A stretch of 51,445 nt of DNA. Source: an uncultured Oscillibacter sp. GTDB taxonomy: Bacteria > Bacillota > Clostridia > Oscillospirales > Oscillospiraceae. Position numbers and translations under genes: made by a program. Where the stretch lies: positions 1-51,445 of the forward strand of contig CAJTKE010000013.1 of assembly GCA_910576865.1 (NCBI GenBank), read 5' to 3'. Within the stretch, counting starts at the first letter, position 1; each line of letters begins with the position of its first letter. This document shows positions 23,414 through 33,032 of this stretch, in pieces. A model generated the notes under the pieces. That model was given only the letters and a program-made list of their open reading frames with translations. It made no database searches and had not been told where the DNA came from.

Positions 23414-25804
23414 TCAATTGACGAACCGATAGAGGTACACCGCGAAGTCCGCCCGGGTGGCGATATTCTGGGGGAACAGGAAGCCGTCGGCGTCGCTGGT
23501 CAGGATGCCCTGGTCCAGGGCCCAGGCCATGGCGTTCCGGGCGTAGCCGGAGACGGCGGCGTTGTCCCGGTAGTTCCGCAGGGGCACCTGCCCGCTGATG
23601 TCCCGGCCCAGGTACTGGGCATAGCGGTAGAGCATGGAAATCATCTGCTGGCGGCTCAGGGGGGAGTAGGGGTTCCGGCCGTCGCTGATGCCGGCGTTGA
23701 CCGCCCAGATCCGGGCCGCCTCCATGTCCGCCGGGCGGGCCCCCGCCAAGCGGGCCAGGACCATCCACAGCTCCTGCCGGGTGGTGGCGGCGTAGGGGCG
23801 GAAGGTGCCGTCGTAATAGCCGCTCATCATGCCGCCGTCCCGGGCCCAGCGGATGGCCGCCGCCGCCCAGTGGCCGGGGGCCACGTCGTCAAAGACATAG
23901 CCGGAGGGGGGCATGGAGGCCAGGATGGGGGCCACGATGGCCACGTGCTGCTCCAGCAGGCTCTGCCGGGGGACGTTGCCCACGGGGACATAGTACCCGC
24001 CGTAGCCGTCGGACACATAGGTGTAGTTGGGGACGCCGCTGTCCGTCACCACAAAGTCGCTGAAGCCCGTCAGGGGGAAGGAGATCCTGCTTCCGGAGAC
24101 CTTGGGGGTGATGACGGTGGGGACGTTGGAGTTGTGATAGTGCAGCACCTTGACGTAGCTGGCGCTGATGTCGGAGGGCAGGGGCATGGAGACCACCACG
24201 GGCACGTCCAGGCTGGAGTCGTTGCCCACGCCGGTGAGGGACATGCTGAACTGATAGCCCCGGCCCACATAGCGGCTGACGGAGGGGGTGCCCACCACCA
24301 GACGGACGGTGCTGTTGGTGGAAGAGGCGTTGAAGGCCGCGCCGGTGATCTGGACGCCGCCGCCGGCGCGGATGGCGCTGGGCACGCCGCGGTCCGTGGA
24401 GACGTTGACGGAAACGTGGTTGGCGTCCTTGACCGCCCGCTCCAGACGCTCGTAGCTGTCCAGGGCGGAGGAATTGCTCATCAGGTCGTTCTGAAGGCTG
24501 TTCTGGTTCTTGTTCCGCAGAATCCGGATGGCCTCGGAGGCGCTGTAGCGGCCGTTGACCTGGGAGGCGTGGGGGATGCCGTAGGAGTTGGTGCCGGGCG
24601 TCCCGTTGGGATAGCGGTGGTCGTACCAGTAGTCGTAATCGTGGTCGTAATACCGGTTGTTGACCCGCCAGGAGTCATAGTAGTTGTGGTTTCCGTGAAG
24701 ATAGACGGAAACCGTGTAATAGCTGTCGCCCAGGTAATGGGAGAAGTCCATGGTGTAGCTGAAATAACCGCCGGAGGACCTGGAGGGGTGGACGTCGGTG
24801 GCATAGCGGTCGCTGTCCACATAGATGTCGAATCCGGTGCCGTCCGGTTCGTCGGAGTACCAAGTGACGGAGATGGAGTAGCTGTTCAGTTGAACGCTGG
24901 AGATATCCACCACGCCGGAGTGAGAGGGGGGATTGGGATTGGAGCTGGACGAGCCCTCGAAGCCGCAGATGGTGCAGGTTCCGGCGGCGTCGGGGGTGTG
25001 CCTCTCTTTGACTTCCTTTTCTCCGCAGACCGCGCAGGTGTAGATGTGATAGATGGAGCTGAGCGCCGTGACGCCAGAGTCAGGGCGGGTGTGGCCTTTG
25101 GCGGCGACTACGGTCTGAGAGGCGGGGATTTCAGAATAATTGGTGTCAAAGTATTTTCCGCAGACGCAGGAGTAATAAACCGTGTGGCCTGGCTTGGTGC
25201 AAGTGGCGTCCTCGGCATTGACCAGCGTGTAGGTGTGTGTGTGCGTGCCGCCGGGTTCCTGCGCTTTGCAACGGGTGCAGTAGCCGTTCACATAATCATG
25301 CTCAAGAGCGGCAATGGTGACGGAGCTTTTTTCAATTTCATTCGTGCAGGCCTCGTCAGAGAAATACTTGCCGCACTTGCAGATATAGTAATGGATATTT
25401 CCGGTCGTTGTGCAGGTGGCCGCTTTTGCCTGGACTTCTTGGAGAAGTTCGTGCTTCGTTGTGCCGGTGGCGGTATTTCCGTCCTGCTGGTTACCGGAGC
25501 TGTCGCCGACATTGTTACCTTCCTTGACGTCGTTTCTGTCAGGAGAGTCCTCGTCGGCCGGCGGGGTCGGGTTCTCCTGGAGGTCGGAGCCGGTGGTATC
25601 CCTGGGGACATCGTTGGACGGCGGAGCCGGGTCTTGCTTCGCGCCGCAGTTGGTGCAGACGCCGTCCACATAAATATGTTCCGTGCATTCCACAACGGGG
25701 GGATTCGTACCGTCATCGTTGCCGTCGGTGGCGAGGGCGGCGGTGGGGAGCAGGGTCAGGGCCATGACGAAAACCAGGGCCAGAGACAACAGCTTCTTCT
25801 TCAT
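23414..25804 (-). CDS. secreted S-layer homology (SLH) domain protein with cysteine-rich repeats
   Basis: A 796-residue exported protein. Residues 1-26 are a signal peptide ending TAALA. Residues about 40-285 carry repeated pairs of cysteines in short modules (CTNCGAKQ; ATCTTTGNIHYYICKCGKYF at 130-148; ATCTKPGHTVYYSCVCGKYF at 200-219; CAVCGEKE; CTICGFEG). Next come a Ser/Pro linker, a beta-rich region, and a tyrosine-rich stretch (YYDHDYDYWYDHRYP) near 400. From about 636 to the end are three SLH modules (VFDDVAPGHWAAAAIRWA onward), which attach proteins to pyruvylated cell-wall polymer. It probably faces the outside as a wall-attached protein; its binding target is unknown. Confidence 0.88.
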   Translation of the reverse strand: MKKKLLSLALVFVMALTLLPTAALATDGNDDGTNPPVVECTEHIYVDGVCTNCGAKQDPAPPSNDVPRDTTGSDLQENPTPPADEDSPDRNDVKEGNNVGDSSGNQQDGNTATGTTKHELLQEVQAKAATCTTTGNIHYYICKCGKYFSDEACTNEIEKSSVTIAALEHDYVNGYCTRCKAQEPGGTHTHTYTLVNAEDATCTKPGHTVYYSCVCGKYFDTNYSEIPASQTVVAAKGHTRPDSGVTALSSIYHIYTCAVCGEKEVKERHTPDAAGTCTICGFEGSSSSNPNPPSHSGVVDISSVQLNSYSISVTWYSDEPDGTGFDIYVDSDRYATDVHPSRSSGGYFSYTMDFSHYLGDSYYTVSVYLHGNHNYYDSWRVNNRYYDHDYDYWYDHRYPNGTPGTNSYGIPHASQVNGRYSASEAIRILRNKNQNSLQNDLMSNSSALDSYERLERAVKDANHVSVNVSTDRGVPSAIRAGGGVQITGAAFNASSTNSTVRLVVGTPSVSRYVGRGYQFSMSLTGVGNDSSLDVPVVVSMPLPSDISASYVKVLHYHNSNVPTVITPKVSGSRISFPLTGFSDFVVTDSGVPNYTYVSDGYGGYYVPVGNVPRQSLLEQHVAIVAPILASMPPSGYVFDDVAPGHWAAAAIRWARDGGMMSGYYDGTFRPYAATTRQELWMVLARLAGARPADMEAARIWAVNAGISDGRNPYSPLSRQQMISMLYRYAQYLGRDISGQVPLRNYRDNAAVSGYARNAMAWALDQGILTSDADGFLFPQNIATRADFAVYLYRFVN

Positions 25805-25874
25805 AATCGTTCTCTCCTTTTAATTTTCGCGCGCCGGCCCGCTTGCGTCCCGACTGCCGCGTTGATTCACTGCT

Positions 25875-25904
25875 ATTATATACCAGGGCGCGCAAAAATT
25901 ACAA
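25875..25904 (-). promoter_or_regulatory. sigma-A-like promoter of the SLH gene
   Basis: On the minus strand: TTGTAA (plus 25899-25904), 18-base spacer, TATAAT (plus 25875-25880). It lies 70 bases upstream of the SLH gene ATG. Confidence 0.72.
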
Positions 25905-25932
25905 GATGTTTTTGCCGCAGTTTGCCACATTT

Positions 25933-25952
25933 TGTGGAAAACTTGTGGAAAA
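25933..25952. other. pair of DnaA-box-like sites
   Basis: Two copies of TGTGGAAAA (25933-25941 and 25944-25952), the complement of TTTTCCACA, which differs from the DnaA consensus by one base and equals the site at 5111-5119 by dnaA. They are 11 bp apart, so on the same face of the helix. They lie just upstream of the SLH promoter and 10 bases from the addA stop. Confidence 0.45.
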
Positions 25953-25961
25953 CTTTCGCCC

Positions 25962-28900
25962 CTACACAACCACTGGCTGTCCCGGACCGAGAAAATAGAG
26001 CATCCGGCGGTCCACGGGCCGCTCCAGGACCCGGGTCAGGGCCAGGGAATAGGCCTCCAGCTGGGGGCGGTAGACCTCCGAGCGCTCCTGTATCTCCTCC
26101 GGGGTGAAGACCCGGTCGGTCTTGAAATCCACCACCGTCAGGCCCTCCCCCGTCTCGAAGCACAGGTCCGCCACGCCCTGGAGGAGGATGGCGTCCTCCC
26201 CCGACGCCCGGGGGTCGATCTCCCGGGCGGGGACCAGGAGGGTGAAGCGGTATTCCCGGAGCACCCGGGGGCTCCGCCGGACCTCCTCCGCCAGAGGGGA
26301 GGCCAGCAGCCGCCGGAGGGCGGGGACGTCCACCGCCTCCGCCTGTTGGGCGGTGAGGAGGTTCTTCTCCGCCAGGGCGGAGACCTGGGCGGGGACGTCG
26401 GGATTTTCAAAATTCAGGTACTGGAGGACCAGATGGGTGGCGGAGCCCTTCTCCGCCGGGGTGAGGCCCTTCCGCTCCCGGCGGAAGTTGGGCTGGGAGA
26501 GGGGGCGGAGATAGGGCGTGTGAGCGGCGTTCTCGGCGATCTCCTGGTCCAGGGGACGGCCCTTCAGCTGGGTGGCCGTCAGCTTGGCGGGGAGGGCGGA
26601 CTCCCGGCGGTAGGGGTACGCGAAGGAGAGCAGGGCGGGGTCGAAGGGCGGCTGGGGAAGCTCGTCCCCGCCGGTCTCGCCGGGGCGGGACGGACGGTCC
26701 CGGAAGTCGTCGCTGTCGTGGAGGAAGACCTTCCAGGGGGCGCCTTCTCCGGGGGCGCTCTCTCCGTCGCGGCTTTGCCGCGCCACCTCCCTCGGAGAGG
26801 GAGGCTGAGGGGACGGGGGGACGGGCTCCGCCCGGGCCAGGGCGCGGAGGGGCTCCGCCTCCGGGCGGCAGAGGAGGGGCAGCAGCAGCCACTCGCCGAA
26901 GGTCCGGCAGGCCGCCACCGCCTCCGGCGGCACGGGGAGGGCGGCGGCCGCCGCCAGACGCTGGAGGCGGGTCTCGGCGAAATAGAGGGAGTCGATGAGA
27001 ATCAGCTTTTCCTTGGGGCGGGTGAGGCCTACGTAGAGGACCCGCTGCTCCTCCGCCAGATTCTCCCGGCGGAGGGCCTCCTCGACGGCCGTCCGGGCCA
27101 GGGTGGGGTAGCGGATTTTCCGGTTCAGGTCCACCCGGCGGGGGCCCAGGCCCAGGGCGGGGTGGACCAGGACGGAGGCGTCGAAGTCCTGGCGGGAGAA
27201 GGCGTGGTCCAGGTCCGCCAGGAGGACGATGGGGAACTCCAGGCCCTTGGACCTGTGGATGCTCATGAGGCGGACGCCCCCGGCGGAGCGGGCGGAGGGG
27301 GCCGGGGGGGCCTCCCCCGCCTCCAGCAGCCGGCGCAGACGGGTGACGAAGGCGAAGAGCCCCCGGCATCCGCCGGACTCGAAGGCCTCCGCCTGCCGGG
27401 CCAGGGTGACCAGGTTCTCCCGGCGCTCCGGGCCGTGGTCCATGGCCCCGTAGAGCCCCAGGAGGTTCAGCGTGTTGTAGATGTGCCAGAGGAGGCGGTG
27501 GACGCTCATGTCCCGGGCGGCCAGGCGCAGGGCGTCCAGGGTTTTCAGAAAGGCGGCGCACTCCGGCGCCTCCGAGGCGGCGACGGCGTCGTAAAACTCC
27601 CCGTCGGGGGCGGCGGTCCGAATCTCCGTCAGCTGGTCCGGGGTGAAGCCGAAGACGGGGGAGCGGAGGACGGAGATCAGGGGCACGTCCTGCCGGGGGT
27701 TGTCGATCACCTCCAGCAGGGAAACGGCGGTGGAGACCTCCATGGTCTCGAAAAAGCCGGAGTCCTCCTGAAAGGAGCAGGGGATGTCCCGCTCCGCCAG
27801 GGCGGCGGCGAAGGCCTCCGCCCGGGTGCCGGGGGAGCGCATGAGGATGACGATGTCCTCCGGCCGGCAGGGGCGGAGGGACCCGTCCGGGTCCGTGACG
27901 GGGAAGCCCTGGTCCAGCAGCTCCCGGATGCGCCGGGCGGCGAAGCGGGCCTCGGCGGTGAGCTTTTTCACCGGGCGGGGGTCCTCCGCCGTCTTCTGCC
28001 GGGCGGCGATGAGGTGGAACTCCGTTTGACAGTCCTCCCGGGGCGGGTAGTACGCCGCGCCGAAGTGGAGGGATGAGTCCTCGTCGTAATCAAGCTCGCC
28101 CATTTCAACGGAAAGTATATTCTTGAAGACGAAGTTGGCGGCGTCCAGAATCTCTTGGCGGGAGCGGAAGTTCTGAGAGAGGACGACCTTCCGGTCCTCG
28201 CCCTCCGCCGCCTCGGTGTGGGGCCGGAAGGCGGCGTACTTCCGGAGGAAGATGGTGGGGTCCGCCAGGCGGAAGCGGTAAATGCTCTGCTTCACGTCCC
28301 CCACGGTGAAGAGGTTTTTGCCGTCCCTGGAGACGGCCCGGAAGATGGCGTTTTGAATCTCGTTGGTGTCCTGGTACTCGTCCACCAGAATCTCGGCGTA
28401 GCGGGCGGAGACCTGCTCCCCCAGCTCCGTGGGGGTTCCGTCGGGCTTCGCCAGCAGGGTGAGGGCCAGATGCTCCTGGTCGGAGAAGTCGGCGGCGTTC
28501 AGCCGGAGCTTCTCCGCCCGGAAGGCGGCGGAGAACTCCGCCGTCAGGTCCAGCAGGGCCAGCATGGCGGGGGCCACGGCGGCGAGGTCTTCCACCGCCT
28601 CCTCCCCGGAGACGTCCAGCCAGACCTGAAGGGGCTTCAGGGCGGCTTTCGCCCCGTCCCAGACCTGCTTCAGGGAGAGGATGAGGGGGTCGTCCTTCCT
28701 CCCCCTGGGCGTGGCGAGGCGGGGGAAGGAGACGGCGGAGAGGGCCTGGGCGGAGGCCCAGTCCGGGGCCCGGCTCAGGTCCCGGAAGCCCTGGGAGGCC
28801 TCCAGGAATTTCGCTCCGTAGCCGGTGGAGAGGGGCGGGTCGCCCTCCGTCCGCCCCGCGGCGCGGCGGAGCTGGTCCGCCCAGTGGGCGGCCCGGCGGC

Positions 28901-29573
28901 GGACAGAGGCCAGAAGGGTCCGGGCGTAGGGGGTCTCGTCAAAGGAGGCGGGAGGGGACTCCCAGGCGGTGCGGCTTTGGAGAAGCCAGTCCGAGGGGGA
29001 GGCGTGGCTCTGGAGCTTGTCGTGGAGCTCCAGCACCAGGTCCGCCAGGGCGGAGTCGTCCCGGCCGGCCCCCAGGGTGTCCGCCAGCTGTTCGCCGCCG
29101 GGGGTCAGGTTCTCGTAGAACCGGGCGAGGACCCGGTCGAGACACCGGCGGCGGATCAGTCCGGCCTCGCCGCCGTCCAGGATCCGGAAGTCCGGCGTCA
29201 GGGCGTGCTTGTCCTCCTCCCGGGCCAGGAGGTGGGTGTTCTCCCGGAGGAGGGCGGCGCAGAAGGCGTCCACGGTTTTGATGTCCGCCTGATAGACCCG
29301 GAGGAGCTGGCGGCGGAGGTGGGCGTCGGAGGGGTCCTCCCCCACCCGGCGGGAGAGCTCGGCGGCGATCTTGCCCCGGAGCTCGGCGGCGGCGGCCCGG
29401 GTGTAGGTGATGATGAGGAAGTCGTCGATGTTGTGCCGCTCCTCCGTCACATGGCGGAAGAGGCGGTCCACCAGGACCCGGGTCTTCCCGGACCCGGCGG
29501 CGGCGGAGACCAGGAGGCTCCCGCCCCGGTTTTCCACGGCGGAGCGCTGTTGGGGAGTCAGGGTCACGGGCAT
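25962..29573 (-). CDS. addA: AddA helicase/nuclease
   Basis: AddA is the UvrD-type helicase and nuclease subunit of AddAB, which resects double-strand breaks for RecA. The 1203-residue protein has Walker A AAAGSGKT (24-31), motif II ILVDEYQDTN, the helicase segment SIHRSKGLEFPIVLLADLD, and a C-terminal RecB-type nuclease core (GVADLCF and TVVDFKTDR). ATG 29571-29573 is chosen: AAAGGAGG lies nine bases upstream and the addB stop is one base away. An in-frame start eight codons earlier would overlap addB. Length is normal for the family. Confidence 0.95.
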   Translation of the reverse strand: MPVTLTPQQRSAVENRGGSLLVSAAAGSGKTRVLVDRLFRHVTEERHNIDDFLIITYTRAAAAELRGKIAAELSRRVGEDPSDAHLRRQLLRVYQADIKTVDAFCAALLRENTHLLAREEDKHALTPDFRILDGGEAGLIRRRCLDRVLARFYENLTPGGEQLADTLGAGRDDSALADLVLELHDKLQSHASPSDWLLQSRTAWESPPASFDETPYARTLLASVRRRAAHWADQLRRAAGRTEGDPPLSTGYGAKFLEASQGFRDLSRAPDWASAQALSAVSFPRLATPRGRKDDPLILSLKQVWDGAKAALKPLQVWLDVSGEEAVEDLAAVAPAMLALLDLTAEFSAAFRAEKLRLNAADFSDQEHLALTLLAKPDGTPTELGEQVSARYAEILVDEYQDTNEIQNAIFRAVSRDGKNLFTVGDVKQSIYRFRLADPTIFLRKYAAFRPHTEAAEGEDRKVVLSQNFRSRQEILDAANFVFKNILSVEMGELDYDEDSSLHFGAAYYPPREDCQTEFHLIAARQKTAEDPRPVKKLTAEARFAARRIRELLDQGFPVTDPDGSLRPCRPEDIVILMRSPGTRAEAFAAALAERDIPCSFQEDSGFFETMEVSTAVSLLEVIDNPRQDVPLISVLRSPVFGFTPDQLTEIRTAAPDGEFYDAVAASEAPECAAFLKTLDALRLAARDMSVHRLLWHIYNTLNLLGLYGAMDHGPERRENLVTLARQAEAFESGGCRGLFAFVTRLRRLLEAGEAPPAPSARSAGGVRLMSIHRSKGLEFPIVLLADLDHAFSRQDFDASVLVHPALGLGPRRVDLNRKIRYPTLARTAVEEALRRENLAEEQRVLYVGLTRPKEKLILIDSLYFAETRLQRLAAAAALPVPPEAVAACRTFGEWLLLPLLCRPEAEPLRALARAEPVPPSPQPPSPREVARQSRDGESAPGEGAPWKVFLHDSDDFRDRPSRPGETGGDELPQPPFDPALLSFAYPYRRESALPAKLTATQLKGRPLDQEIAENAAHTPYLRPLSQPNFRRERKGLTPAEKGSATHLVLQYLNFENPDVPAQVSALAEKNLLTAQQAEAVDVPALRRLLASPLAEEVRRSPRVLREYRFTLLVPAREIDPRASGEDAILLQGVADLCFETGEGLTVVDFKTDRVFTPEEIQERSEVYRPQLEAYSLALTRVLERPVDRRMLYFLGPGQPVVV

Positions 29574-29574
29574 G

Positions 29575-32500
29575 TCAGTCCGCCTCCTTTCCTTCAAGTT
29601 CCCGCCAGAATTCCTCCGGCTTCACCGGGCGGATGTAGGTGAGATGGTCACCGTCCCGGCCGTCCTGGAAGTGGCAGGCGGGGGCCCACCGGCAGTACCG
29701 GCAGGGGCTGTCCTCCTCCGTGTGGCAGCAGGGGTCCGCGTCGATGTTGCCCTGGCGGATTTCCCCGGCGATGTCGTGGAGGAGCTTGTCCACGTAGCGG
29801 CCCAGCTTCCCCAGCCGGGCGGCGGAGGCCAGGCTCCCGGAGAGGTCCCCGCTCCGGTTCACCCGGAGGGGGAGGTAACGGGGCTCGGTGAGGGCGTCGT
29901 GCTCCATGGCCTGGAGGACCTGAGGCTCCGCCAGGAGGAGGCCGGAGCGGCGGAGCTGCTTCTCCCGCTCGGCCTGGAGCTGCTCGGGGGTGATGTTCCG
30001 CCGGGTGGAGAGGATGTCGTCCCGGGCGGGGAGGTAGAGGACCCCGGCGGGCTCGATCTCCTTTCCAAAGTAGGAGGCGCCGGTCCTCTGGAGGGCGAAG
30101 AGGTAGAGGAGCATCTGGAGGTCCAGGCCCGCGCGGAGGTTGGAGAGGTCGAAGGACTTCTTCCCGGACTTGTAGTCCACCACCCGGAGGTAGAGCTTCC
30201 CGTCTTTCAGCCAGCCGTCCACCCGGTCCACCTTGCCCCCCACACGGAGCTCGCCGTCCGGCTCGGAGATCACCACGGCGGGGAGGTCCGCGTCCCTGCC
30301 GTCGCCGAAGGAGAGCTCGAAGGCCAGGGGGACGAAGTCGGAGTGGCGCAGCTCCTCCGCCGCCTGCTCCACCACGGCGTAGGCGGTGTTCCGCAGGCGG
30401 TCGAAGAGGTGGCGGAAGCGGGCGTTCCGGTTCTGGAAGTTCCGGAGCTCCTGGTCCACGTACTGGTCGATGTACTTCCGGACCAGGGCGCGGAGGGCCT
30501 CCCGGTCCACCCGGGCGAAGCCGCCCAGGGTCTGGACGTCCCGGGTGACGCGCTCCAGGAGGAAGTGGAGGAAGGTGCCGATCTGAGGGGCGTCGAAGGC
30601 GGCGGGGGTCCGGGGCTTCGCCCGGAGGCCGAACTCCATGAAGTGGGCGAAGTGACAGGTGCGGATCCGCTCCAGGCGGGTGGCGCTCATGCGCAGGCGC
30701 TCGCCGTACAGGGCACGGACGGCCCGGGGGGACAGGGATCCCCGGGTCTGGGACGCGGCGCGGCCCATGGCCTCCAGCCGGGGGCGGAAGGCGGGGACGC
30801 CCTCCAGCTCCCGCCAGAGGGCCCCGCCGGGGACGGCGGACTCCAGGGCGGGCAGGGGGGCCGTCAGCCGGTAGTCCCGGGCGGGGGGCTCCCGTTCAAT
30901 CCGGAGGGAGGGAAACAGGGCCAGCAGCCGGTCCACCACGAAGGCCGGCCGGAGAACCCCGCCGGAGACGTCGGCGACGGGCCAGCTGACCGTCAGGCCC
31001 TGGGTGGGCTGGGCCAGGGCGGCGTAGAGGTTCTGGAGCTCGATGCCCATCTGGTCCATGCCGGTGGGGGCCAGCTCCACGCCCCGGCGGGCCAGCTCCT
31101 CCCGGTCGTCCTCGCCCAGAATGCCGCCGGCCTGGCCGGGGGTGGGGAGGACGTGGTCGTTGGCCCCCAGGAGGAAGAGGTGTTTCGCGGTGTGGCGGTC
31201 GTTCCGGGCGACGCCGGAGACCTGAACCTGGTCCAGGGAGACGGGAATGGTGCCCACGCTGTACTCCGCCAGCACCTGCCGGAGGAGGCGGGTGAACTCC
31301 TCCAGATCCATGGGCTCGTCCCCCACGATCTCCACGAACTGGTCCAGGACGCCGCAGAGAATTTCCCACAGCTGGGCGGTCTCCTCCGCCTCCTGGAGGC
31401 GGCCCGCCTCCGCCTGGGCCCGCATCCGGGCCTCCAGGGCGCTCTGGAGGCCCAGGTCCTCCATGAAGGTGAAGAGGGCGTTCACCTTTTCGGCGGCGGT
31501 CTCGCCGGATTTCAGGCCCTCCGCCAGACGGGCCAGGGGCTCCCGGACCCGACGGCGCAGGGCGTTGACCCGGGCCAGCCGCTCCTCCCGGGCGGGGGTC
31601 CAGGGGGCCCCGTAGCCGTCCGGGTTCTCCTGCCAGTCCACGTCCCGGAGCCACATGCCGCCGTGAACCTCCCACTTGAGGACGTAGTTCTCCAGCTGGT
31701 CGCACTCCCCGGGGGAGAGGCCGGCGAGGCCGGTCTTCAGCCAGCGGAACATGTCGTCGTACTCAAAGCCGCCGCTGAGGGAGGCCAGGACGCCGGTCAG
31801 GAGGCTGAGGACCGGCTTTTCCAGAATGTCGCTGCGGCGGCTGAGGTAGGCGGGGATCTCGTAGCGCTCGAAAACCGTCTCGATGACGGCCTCGTAGGTC
31901 TCGATGTTCCGGGCGGCCACGGTGATGTCCCGGCAGCGGCACTTCCCCTCGGCCAGGAGGCGGCGGATGGCGGCGGCGGTCTGCTCCACCTCGGAGAAGA
32001 CCGTGTCCGCCTGGAGAAGCCGGATGGGAGGGGCCTCCCCCTCCCAGGGGGCGGAGGCGCCGAAAAAATGGCGCTCCAGATGGCCCAGGGGGGTGGGGTC
32101 ATGGGCGGTGAGGTTCTCGATTCTGACGGGTTTTCCCTCCCGCTCCGCCAGGCGGCGGAGGCGCTCCAGGGTGCGGAGGGAGGCCTCGAACATCTCCTCC
32201 CGGCTGTTCGGCTCCCCCAGGAGGGTGACGGTGAGGGAATGGGCCTGCCGGAGGAGGACGGAGAGACAGCGGCGCTCCTGGGCGGTGAAGTAGGTGAAGC
32301 CATCGATGTGGATGTCCTTGCCCCGGGCGTAGCCGGAGGCCTCCAGGCTGTCACAGAGTCTGGTCATGTAGTCCCGGGCGTCCAGGCCGGGGCGGAGGAG
32401 GCGGGATTCGTAGGCAGCGTAGAGGAGGCTCAGGTCCCGGAGCTTGTCGTGAGTGGCCCCGGTGATGGCCTGGGACTGGTCGTAGAGGGTACGGGGGGTG

Positions 32501-32889
32501 ACCTCGTAACAGCGGAGCTCGTCGAAGAGGGCCAGGAGCTGGCGGAGGAAGGCGGACTTCCGGGAGGGGCGGCGGTACACCGTCAGCTCCGGGGAGACCT
32601 CGATCAGGGCCTTTTCCAGGGTCAGCAGCTTGCCCCCGGCGTCCAGGGACACCTGGGACGCGCCGCCGGTGAGGTCCAGGACCCGGTCCGAGAGGCGGCG
32701 GAAGCTCAAAACCTCGGCGAAGCGGCTGGCGGCGTCCCCGCAGGCCCGGCACAGGTCCACCTCCGCCTGATGGGAGGCGTGCTCCGGCACCAGGAGGATC
32801 TGGGGCCGGTTTCCGGGATGGGCGGCGACGCGGTTCAGCACCGTTCGGGATTTGCCGGTCCTGGCCCGGCCGGTCAGCAGCGTCAGCAT
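29575..32889 (-). CDS. addB: AddB helicase-like/nuclease subunit
   Basis: AddB is the partner of AddA, with a helicase-like fold and its own nuclease domain. The 1104-residue product has the N-terminal Walker A GRARTGKS (7-14), the nuclease core GKVDRVDGWL and VVDYKSGKKSF, and a C-terminal iron-sulphur cysteine set (DPCCHTEEDSPCRYCRWAPA) with a further cysteine after it. The start is ATG 32887-32889, with AAGGAGG nine bases upstream. The open frame extends about 1,750 bases further, but that part is antisense to phage-like genes. It is divergent from the phage-like cluster, whose first gene starts 143 bp away. Confidence 0.95.
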   Translation of the reverse strand: MLTLLTGRARTGKSRTVLNRVAAHPGNRPQILLVPEHASHQAEVDLCRACGDAASRFAEVLSFRRLSDRVLDLTGGASQVSLDAGGKLLTLEKALIEVSPELTVYRRPSRKSAFLRQLLALFDELRCYEVTPRTLYDQSQAITGATHDKLRDLSLLYAAYESRLLRPGLDARDYMTRLCDSLEASGYARGKDIHIDGFTYFTAQERRCLSVLLRQAHSLTVTLLGEPNSREEMFEASLRTLERLRRLAEREGKPVRIENLTAHDPTPLGHLERHFFGASAPWEGEAPPIRLLQADTVFSEVEQTAAAIRRLLAEGKCRCRDITVAARNIETYEAVIETVFERYEIPAYLSRRSDILEKPVLSLLTGVLASLSGGFEYDDMFRWLKTGLAGLSPGECDQLENYVLKWEVHGGMWLRDVDWQENPDGYGAPWTPAREERLARVNALRRRVREPLARLAEGLKSGETAAEKVNALFTFMEDLGLQSALEARMRAQAEAGRLQEAEETAQLWEILCGVLDQFVEIVGDEPMDLEEFTRLLRQVLAEYSVGTIPVSLDQVQVSGVARNDRHTAKHLFLLGANDHVLPTPGQAGGILGEDDREELARRGVELAPTGMDQMGIELQNLYAALAQPTQGLTVSWPVADVSGGVLRPAFVVDRLLALFPSLRIEREPPARDYRLTAPLPALESAVPGGALWRELEGVPAFRPRLEAMGRAASQTRGSLSPRAVRALYGERLRMSATRLERIRTCHFAHFMEFGLRAKPRTPAAFDAPQIGTFLHFLLERVTRDVQTLGGFARVDREALRALVRKYIDQYVDQELRNFQNRNARFRHLFDRLRNTAYAVVEQAAEELRHSDFVPLAFELSFGDGRDADLPAVVISEPDGELRVGGKVDRVDGWLKDGKLYLRVVDYKSGKKSFDLSNLRAGLDLQMLLYLFALQRTGASYFGKEIEPAGVLYLPARDDILSTRRNITPEQLQAEREKQLRRSGLLLAEPQVLQAMEHDALTEPRYLPLRVNRSGDLSGSLASAARLGKLGRYVDKLLHDIAGEIRQGNIDADPCCHTEEDSPCRYCRWAPACHFQDGRDGDHLTYIRPVKPEEFWRELEGKEAD

Positions 32890-33032
32890 GGGAAGGCGCC
32901 TCCTTGCCTTTGGATTCTTCATGGAGACAGTATAGCATGATTTTCCCCGGGGAGGAAAAATTTTTTTCCGGCGTGTACGGAAGCGTGCAACAAAGGGGGG
33001 ATGGAGGGGTGGGTGTGAGGAGGCGGATCGGA

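Noticed and set aside
23024..26107. A 1027-codon plus-strand frame opposite the SLH gene
   Set aside because: It is Gly/Val/His-rich shadow sequence, opposite a gene with signal peptide, repeats and SLH domains.
29407..32940. A 1177-codon open frame on the plus strand opposite addA/addB
   Set aside because: It is antisense to addA and addB, whose motifs are clear. The translation is rich in Gly/Val/His/Gln/Leu, as GC-rich shadow frames are, and it has no ribosome binding site or recognisable domain.
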